DNA of 64,000 nt. Origin: Glutinoglossum americanum. Its lineage: Eukaryota > Ascomycota > Geoglossomycetes > Geoglossales > Geoglossaceae. This document shows positions 56,818-64,000 of this stretch, piece by piece. The translations under genes and the position numbers were made by a program. The notes under the pieces were generated by a model. The model was not told the DNA's origin. It saw nothing but the letters and a program-made list of their open reading frames with translations, and ran no database searches. Position 1 is the stretch's first letter. Each line of letters begins with the position of its first letter. The stretch is from the NCBI GenBank assembly GCA_020080175.1, contig JAGHQL010000004.1, positions 124,001 to 188,000 on the forward strand, in the 5' to 3' direction.

Positions 56818-58717
56818 ATGTTTAGGTCACCAATTCTACGACTCGCCCGTACGTTTCCAAAACAAACCTTGGAAGGGGTTTTTGGAGCCTGGAAGCCTCT
56901 AGGTATGAGTGCTACTATTGTTCCAAAGGGCAAACCAATTCTAGGGTTCAATAAGGAGCCACGAGGGAATGGACGCCCTTTCAAGAAACGGAAGATTCAG
57001 GAAAAACCGACTCGAGAAGGTTCTTCAGAGGAGATCCTCTTGATTGATGTCAGAGATCTCCTGGCTGCGCAGGCGTTGGAGGATGCCGTCATAAGGGAGC
57101 CCGAAGACTTAAAACCGTTGGATAATCTGCCTGAGCCTTTTACGGAAATCGACCTCACTGTCACTGAACTCTCCTCCACTGGTGATGGTCTAGCCCTCGC
57201 CCCTTCATCCTCTCATGTCTATGTTGTTCCTTTCGCCGTCCCTGGGGATCGAATAACAGCAAAAGTCATTCGGCACACCAAAAACGAGAACTACTCCATA
57301 GCTGACTTTGTTAGAGTTCTCGAACCCTCACCTTTACGCGACGACTCGAGGATCAAGTGCCAATACTTCTCCACCTGCGCCGGATGCCAGTTTCAAATGC
57401 TGAGCTATGACACCCAGCTAGCGTACAAGAAACGCATTGTGGAAAAAGCCTTCAAAAATTTCTCTGGACTAAATCCAGAGCTCGTTCCACCAATTAGTGA
57501 TACTATTGGTTCTCCACTGCAGTATGGGTATCGCACTAAGCTGACCCCTCATTTTGATGGCCCACCTGGTTGGAAGAGACATAAGAAACCGTTTGAATCA
57601 GTGCCTCCGATTGGATTTATGAAAAAGGGTATGAGAAAGACCATTGATATCGAAGACTGTCCCATTGGAACCGATGCTGTTAGGGAAGGGATGAAAAAGG
57701 AGAGGATCAGAGTGGCAGAGAACATCCAATCTTACAATAAGGGAGCCACGCTCTTACTGAGGGAGAGTACGAAGAGGGTCCCGAAGTCTCAAACTGAGGG
57801 CGTCTCGCCGACTCGTACTGAAGGGGGTACCGAAGAGGTCAAAGGGAAAGCGCATGCGATACGGAGAGATTACGGTAACTATGTGGAGGAGAAGACTTGC
57901 ATCACGGACTCCACGGCATCTTCAAGGGAATATGTGGACGATTTCATATTCGAGAATCCCGCTGGTCAGAACCCTCTTTCCTCCCCCTTTTACTTTCCCT
58001 AACCACGCATAGTCCCTCCGCCATATGAAATAAGAGAGTCAATAGTAACATCTCCCACTAGGTGCTTTCTTCCAAAATAATAACTCCATCCTCCCAATCT
58101 TCACCGACTATGTACGCCGCAACCTTCGCCTGCCGTCTATTTCGGATACCTCCCACTCTCAAGGGGAAATTAACTACCTGGTAGATGCCTATTGCGGCTC
58201 CGGCCTTTTCACAATAACCTGCTCCGACCCCTTCACGCAAACCGCCGGCATCGATATCTCCGCAGACAGCATCTCCTTCGCCCACCGCAACGCAAAATTG
58301 AACTCCCTCCCGCCCACAAAAACTACCTTTGTCGCCGCCGACGCCCCGGCTCTCTTCGCAGACATAACTTTTCCAGCCAGCGAGACCGCTGTCATCATTG
58401 ATCCTCCACGGAAAGGATGTGATGAGGGATTCCTGAGACAATTGGTAGCGTATGCGCCCAGGAGAATTGTTTATGTGAGTTGCAATGTGCATACGCAGGC
58501 GAGGGATGTGGGGTTTCTGATGAGGGAGGGTGGGGGCTACGTGCTGGAAAGTGTGAGAGGGTTTGACTTTTTTCCGCAGACGGGACATGTGGAGAGCGTC
58601 GCCATTTTGATAAGGAAGGGCGATAATCAGGATCACCTTGCAACTGGCCTGGGAGTGGCGAAAGAAGATGGTGAGAATCAAGCTATAGTGCGGGAAGGGA
58701 TAGACCTTTGTGCTTGA
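56818..58717 (+). CDS. trm2: tRNA (uracil-5-)-methyltransferase Trm2
   Basis: Trm2 makes 5-methyluridine at position 54 of tRNA using S-adenosylmethionine. Exons are 56818-57964 and 58062-58717, giving 600 aa. A TRAM domain is visible (TVTELSSTGDGLALAPSS, VVPFAVPGDRITAKV). Next comes the cysteine-rich motif CQYFSTCAGCQFQ, as in RumA-type enzymes. After the insert region the methyltransferase domain has YLVDAYCGSGLFTITC (SAM motif), IIDPPRKGCDEGFL, VYVSCNVHTQARD with the catalytic cysteine in SCN, and FFPQTGHVESVAIL. The first ATG gives a basic amphipathic lead (FRSPILRLARTFPKQTLEGV) like a mitochondrial presequence. A second in-frame ATG at 56905 starts SATIVPKG. Two starts could therefore give mitochondrial and nuclear/cytosolic forms; this is inference. 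Confidence 0.93.
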
Positions 58718-58867
58718 ACGATCCATAGTCAGACCACAAATGGGGTCCCTCACTCGAACCAGTTGCTTAACTACAGCAACAATACTAGTTGGGTTGCTGC
58801 TTCATATAAGCCCATAAGTGGGCCACCCACGAGCTAAGGAGATTCTCTCTAACCGCACCCCGAACGC

Positions 58868-60539
58868 TCACTGTCCCCCTGGCCCTCCTAATAAAGCAAA
58901 CCTTCTCACAATACTAGGCCCTATCTCATCATATTCTGCTTTGGTGTGGCAGTAGCTTCGGAATTCCGGCGTTTGTCCTAGCAGTGACCCTCCAAACCAT
59001 GGTCCGTGCCTCTGCCTTTTATGCGTTACCACCTGCACCTCCAGCCCACCAGATTTTACACCCCCTGACCGCTCCTCTGATTTCTTAATGCGCGCGTCAA
59101 CGAGATGGCGGATATCACGCTGCAAGCGGCGGCCGAAATCTTTATACAGCGTGCTACCGCCGGAGAGCACAATGTTCTTATAGAGCCCGCGGCGTACATC
59201 AATGGGAGAACTTTGGATAACTCCATCAACGACGATGGGGAGCGGAGTGAGGAAGTCGGATGAGTAGATCTCTGGATTAAAAAAGATCTCTGGGGCAAGG
59301 AAGCGTTCGTACCCCACATCAATGGTGACTGTGCGACCATTGGGTTGAATTGCGTTATATTTGCCAAAGCGTTCCGGCTCGCGGTCAAACCGGGAAAATT
59401 CTTTGACGATGTCAGGACACACATAGCAAAATTCCTCTTTGACTCGTTCTGCTGTTTTCAAACTGCTATCAAGCTCGCCTCGATCACGTAGCAGACTCTG
59501 CACAAAATATGTAATATCACGGCCAGCAATTGGAATGCTTTTGATGGAGGAGCCAATAACATATCCCTCCGCAACTGGAATGACATGCGTGACACCATCG
59601 CCGGAATCGATAACCGTTCCGGTAAGGGAGCGATCCGAAACTTTGGACGAGGTCCAGGAGGCGGCAAGGGCAAGTACAGCTTGAACGGCTATGTATAGCC
59701 CTGCACAATTGAACGACTCGAACATTATCTCGGCGGTGTTTTCACGATTTTCGGGGGGGTTGAGCGGCTTCAGGGATTCGATGGCGGTTGCTAGTCAGAA
59801 GCGAACCGTATCGAATAGGGTAGGAAAGGAGACTCACTGGTTCTGTAAGAAGAAAGTAATGGTCCTCGGGTTCTACACGGAGGTATTTGAAGATTGAATT
59901 TGACCAAAACCGCTCCATGTGATCCTGACCTGATAAGCATACATCAAATTACTTTGGAGCGGAGAATTACCCAATTCTCTATTTGACCATGTCTTATAGG
60001 ATAATGGATCCCATATCCTAGATTAGATGTTAGCGAAGCACTATCTCCAGTTCAAACCTACACTTCAAAGAAGCACCCAACGGCTTCCCCGGGAGTACAT
60101 ACCGGGGCCGCTAGCAGCGGCTAATGCTTCATCTCCAATAAAAAAATCCAGGTCTTCAGTTCCTCGTTTGCCAGATAAGTGCCCACCAGGGCCAGCACCG
60201 CCAGTCAAATACGAAGGCTTGTTAGCTATAGCCGGGCGACCAGAACCTGTGCCGCCACTTCCTCCACCGGCGCCTTTTGTTGCAATGGCAGTTGGGAATA
60301 CGAAGGAAGGAGAGTCATTGCCCGCGAAGCCTGAGTTGCAACGGTAATTTAGAATGGTTCAGGGCCCGGGAATAAAGGTATGGACCACATACCCAACTTA
60401 GAAAAGCCGGTACCGCTACCAAGGATTTACTGTCAGCTGTAGTACTTGAATTAAGGGGTGATTTCAAGGATCTCCAGGCTCATCACGGGGGGCTGCGAGC
60501 TCACTTGTCCATGACAACGGCCGGTGTTTGCGACGCCAT
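58868..60539 (-). CDS. arp3: Actin-related protein 3 (Arp2/3 complex)
   Basis: Arp3 is a core subunit of the Arp2/3 complex that nucleates branched actin at endocytic patches and tips. Six exons, 60539-60505, 60415-60393, 60330-60103, 60017-59971, 59924-59838 and 59767-58868, join in phase to 439 aa. The start [20 protein letters not shown], followed by [18 protein letters not shown], is the Arp3 nucleotide-binding strand pair. A Gly-rich insert then leads to [20 protein letters not shown], typical of fungal Arp3. Next come [20 protein letters not shown] and [20 protein letters not shown]. The last exon has [40 protein letters not shown] and [20 protein letters not shown], ending near [13 protein letters not shown]. 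Exon 2 is only 23 nt. The gene is convergent with TRM2 (150 bp between stops). Confidence 0.95.
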
Positions 60540-61443
60540 GCTCGCTCCACTTCTTCTGGCAGCTCAATCACTAATTGAGGATAGCTACAAATCGTCGGCC
60601 TGCAGGAAGTGACTGTGGTTCTATTTCACTGCAGCTGTTGTGAACTATCACTATCGAGTTTGCGCAGATGACGAAGAGAGAATGTGGGATTCGGTGGTGC
60701 CTTTGACGACAGGCCAATCAGTGTATCAATCAAACGCAGACGCGCGGCTAGCTTATCGATAAAAAACCACCACTTCTTAGAATTCGGTTCAACCAATACC
60801 TAGAATGACAGTCGACCGCCGTTGCCATAACGGGGTTGAAAGCTTCACAGTAAATTTTCCCGGCGCGCACTGTAAGTCCCATTCACACAGGGAGGCAAGA
60901 GCATCTGCTTGGCGAAAACTTAGAGCGGTAGCTACAGCCATGCATCGTCGTACCTCTACACCTTTTGAATTTTGGCACCAACTGCGTATATACAACTTCG
61001 CCCTGAATCCTATATAATAATTCAGCATTACCTATAAGTATCCTACCTCTTCTCTCATGACTCCATGCCCAAAGTCGCTCTGTTCTCTATTGCCCCCTGA
61101 GAAACGTGATCAAGGCACTTTCTCTTCATCCCAGTTCATCCACGAGACTTGTGGCACAAATTGTGTAGACCCAGGTGCATCATATGAACTCGAGAACAGT
61201 TTGCTGTTCTAGTTTCGTTTTAAGGTCAATCGAACTTCTTCTACTAGTCTCTTGCATGTCACTTACTTTCCGTAGAGCTTACCACTGAATTAAACCCTTC
61301 ACACTGCATATACACCACCTCCAAAACCCCACGACGTCTCGCTACACTTGCGTCCACAGTCTATTCTTAGAGCTGAGCATTCCTCAGACGCGACATTCAA
61401 TCACCCAAGTTGATCAAGCCAAGTGATAGCAAAAGAGATAGTC
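60540..61443. promoter_or_regulatory. Divergent intergenic region, about 0.9 kb
   Basis: This separates the starts of ARP3 (-) and the taspase gene (+), and so holds both promoters. C/T-rich DNA upstream of 61444 (about 61210-61410) resembles a fungal leader. No gene is visible. Confidence 0.5.
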
Positions 61444-63631
61444 ATGTTCAACCAGTCGCATAAACGCAAAGGAGGCGATGTCTGCGCGATCTTCGTGCAT
61501 GCAGGTGCAGGTTACCATAACCTCGAGAATGAGCCGATTCACCTAAAGGCTTGCGCTGAGTAAGTAGCTAATATCTGCCGCTATCACTCGACTCCGCTAT
61601 ATCCGTCAACCCGTGCCTAAGCTCTTCTTTCTCGTATGGAGGTGTCTCATTTAATATTCTCTACAAGAATACCATGTTAGTTACACCTGCATGCTAACAG
61701 AGTTCTTTTCGATCTACAGTGCCGCGAAAGCTGGGATGGCGGTTCTCCGCACTGGTGGTAGCGCAGTAGATGCTGTGGAAATGGCTGTTAAGGTCCTCGA
61801 GGATAGAGAAATAACTAATGCTGGATATGGCAGCAACCTCACAATGGATGGTACTGTGGAGTGCGATGCTACAATTGTTGACCATCTAGGTCGGAGTGGC
61901 GCTGTCGGAGCCGTAAGCCGTAAGTCTGAAATGAGACGCATACTAGATATCTTCAGAAGCTCTGCTTTACCTGGACTTTGTGCAGCTAACCATGACTGGC
62001 CAGAGATTCGGAATCCCATCTCGCTGGCTCGCCTTGTATTGGAGCAAACACTTTCGCCCCTGTCCCTCAACCGCGTTGCTCCAAATCTCCTTGTTGCTCA
62101 AGGGGCCACAGATTTTGCCTTTGAGAAACGCATGGCCGTTCACCCCCACGACATGCTCATATCTCCAGGTGCCCGCGAGCGATGGCAACGCTGGAAGCAA
62201 GACATCATTAATGCGATGGATCAAAGTAACCACCCTTCTGGTGGATATAGCATGGATGAGGAAGAGGTTGCACGGGATTATGAGTATGAAGAGCGGACGA
62301 GGCAGCGGATGAGAAAGGAGCACACTCTACAGATGGAGCAGGATCGTTTGAGGAGTCGACGACATATGTCATTTTCTACTCCTGATTCTCCAGCATCATC
62401 ATTTTCACTCCCCGCGGCGGAGTCGCCAGAGCCGCCAGGTGCGCCGGTCCATATTCGTCAATATACTGACTCTCCCACGCAGTTCGAAGGAGTACGCGGG
62501 GTGATAGGAATCGGGTACGGGCCCCTGGCAGATGCGCCTATATCACCATATAGCCCCCCTGACTTGGATCAAGGGCTTATGGAATCATACATAATATCAG
62601 AGCGAGGCCCCCAGATGGGCGAAGAGTTGCGAGGTCGAGATAGGAAGGCTAGATCAAGTTTAATCCGAAGCGATGGGTCCTCCGACTCCGAAATGTGGTC
62701 ATCGGCGAATACCACACTAGAATTACCTCCAGCATCCCCTAGCCCGCCCCCATTCGCCGCGTTACATACACCATTACCGCCTTCACCACCTGAGGAACTT
62801 GAAATAAGTTCTCCGTCTCCTCCAACAGACATCAATAACGGTACTACTGGTCTGGTGCTGCCCCCCCCATACGGCCCTGCCAACATAGTACCTCTAGGGT
62901 CTAGCACAAGAGGAAATTCCGAAGACCACATCACCGATACTGTCGGCGTCGTAGCTATTGATAGTTGGGGCTACATTGCCGCCGGCTCGTCCTCTGGTGG
63001 TATTGGGATGAAATACCGCGGACGTGTTGGCCCTGCGGCACTGGTGGGCGTCGGAACCGCTATCGTGCCGACTCGTCACGACGACCCCTACAAGATGGCA
63101 GTTGCCTGTGTGACAAGTGGGACCGGCGAGCATATGGCTACAACACAGGCTGCTGCCAGGTGCGCGGAGAGGATTTACAACGTTGGGAAGACGAAGTGGA
63201 AGGGTAAAGTGGACACGGATGAAAACGAGGCAATGAAGTTGATGATAGAGCAGGATTTCATGGGTTAGCAGAACCCCCATACTCCCCACCAATCTGTTGA
63301 AAAGAAAAACAGCTTAAAAGCCGTGATCCAGGTCATCCAAGTGTATTAGGCAGTCACACTTCAGGTGCTATAGGAGTTATGGCGGCGAAGAAGACAAAAG
63401 ATGGCGTTTTCCTCTACTTTGCTCACAATACTGAATCTTTTGTAAGTCTAGACAGACCTCGTTCGTTAGTGGCCTTACTATTCTGCACAGGCTATACTGA
63501 TTCTCCGGTCCAAGGCACTGGCTTCTATGCACTCTGAGGAATCTAGCCCGGTTTGCACAATGTCCCGAGGCAGAAGTAATGGTACAGTGGTATTGGGTGG
63601 AAGAGTTTGCCGGTATCGACGAGGTCATTAA
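61444..63631 (+). CDS. Taspase-like threonine aspartase (Ntn hydrolase, asparaginase-2 family)
   Basis: The enzyme is expected to cleave itself into alpha and beta halves, exposing an N-terminal threonine nucleophile. Five exons, 61444-61559, 61720-61919, 62004-63263, 63350-63441 and 63515-63631, give 594 aa. The alpha part has CAIFVHAGAGYHN, DAAKAGMAVLRTGGSAVDAV and EITNAGYGSNLTMDGTVECD. The beta part begins at the predicted nucleophile Thr418 in ITDTVGVVAIDSWGYIAAGS and continues SSGGIGMKYRGRVGPAALVG. The last two exons encode GVFLYFAHNTESF-ALASMHS and CTMSRGRSNGTVVLGGRV, matching the taspase C-terminus. Between alpha and beta lies a long Ser/Pro-rich insert (about residues 170-410). The second intron (61920-62003) is 84 bp and open in frame. 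An alternative acceptor at 63491 would add eight residues. The substrate is unknown; human taspase-1 processes MLL and TFIIA. Confidence 0.88.
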
Positions 63632-64000
63632 CATGCCCCCGCTTCCCTTTATTCATGTTCAAGCAGACTGGCCCCTAGAGCTTGGTAAACATTCACCGTT
63701 CCAATTCATTCCATTGCTCGTTTCTCCATGTCGCCCCTTGTTTGTACACCCCACCCCTAGCGTTTCCTTTCTTTTTAATAGCGCGATAAGACTTCTGATG
63801 CACCATGACACGTTGGACCCAGGAAGGGGACCCCGAAATGCTCTTTTCAGCTTGGTGATCTAAATGGAAGGTATTATATCATTTGGCACATGTAGAGTCT
63901 ATTAGATACAATCCTCACCACCGGAACGGCCATCAGCCCAAAACAGTAAGACGATGCGTACACCTTAACGCCTAACACAAACCAATCTATTCTCGTTACT
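63632..64000. other. Downstream flank of the taspase-like gene
   Basis: This is the 369 bp to the window edge after the taspase stop. A frame open from 63579 to 63863 overlaps the last taspase exon in another phase and is not credible as a gene. Nothing else is seen. Confidence 0.5.

Noticed and set aside
63579-63863. 94-aa plus-strand open frame at the window end
   Set aside because: It overlaps the last exon of the taspase-like gene in a different phase, and that exon matches the taspase C-terminus well.
1-64000. tRNA genes, CRISPR arrays, LTR or terminal-inverted-repeat transposons
   Set aside because: Scanning by eye for B-box-like sequence, regularly spaced repeats, long terminal repeats and transposase or reverse-transcriptase motifs gave nothing convincing. 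Weak or eroded copies could have been missed.

Overview
The window is nuclear DNA of a filamentous ascomycete (Pezizomycotina). Evidence: compact genes with 50-95 bp introns that have GT...AG ends and CTAAC-like branch sites; a Zn2Cys6 regulator with a fungal middle-homology region; a DASH-complex subunit (Dad3), which is restricted to fungi; and an NRC-2 type AGC kinase. The class is not decided; the sequence alone does not separate Pezizomycetes from other lineages. No rRNA, tRNA, CRISPR array or intact transposon was seen.

Layout. 1-4.5 kb: Zn2Cys6 transcription factor (-). 6.3-8.8 kb: divergent pair, Ssp120-like secretory EF-hand protein (-) and ORC6 (+). 10.3-12.9 kb: long, mostly disordered fungal protein (-). 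14.6-17.3 kb: NUF2 (+) facing an unrecognised 218-aa protein (-). 17.8-31.1 kb: complete cytoplasmic dynein heavy chain (+), mostly one 12.3-kb exon. 33.2-34.1 kb: GNAT-like membrane protein. 34.1-43 kb: gene-poor, degraded island holding only an orphan carboxylesterase C-terminus and a broken membrane-protein gene. 43-64 kb: dense housekeeping block with a calcineurin-like phosphoesterase (-), BCD1 (-), a DENN-domain protein (+), NRC-2/Fpk1 kinase (+), DAD3 (+), mitochondrial ribosomal uS5m (-), TRM2 (+), ARP3 (-) and a taspase-like threonine aspartase (+).

Themes. Five genes act in chromosome replication or segregation or in the cytoskeleton (ORC6, NUF2, dynein heavy chain, DAD3, ARP3). NUF2 and Dad3 meet at the kinetochore-microtubule interface. 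BCD1, uS5m and TRM2 serve RNA and ribosome biogenesis; the last two share a 172-bp divergent promoter and both have likely mitochondrial targeting. Their closeness looks like ordinary gene-dense linkage, not a proven functional cluster.

Exon models were built by hand from splice signals, reading-frame phase and family resemblance; no alignment was run. I found no convincing undescribed system. The best leads are a 14-nt microexon, two introns that can be read through in frame, a transcription factor whose frame stays open far upstream of its first ATG, a decayed membrane-protein gene, and two conserved-looking proteins of unknown function.
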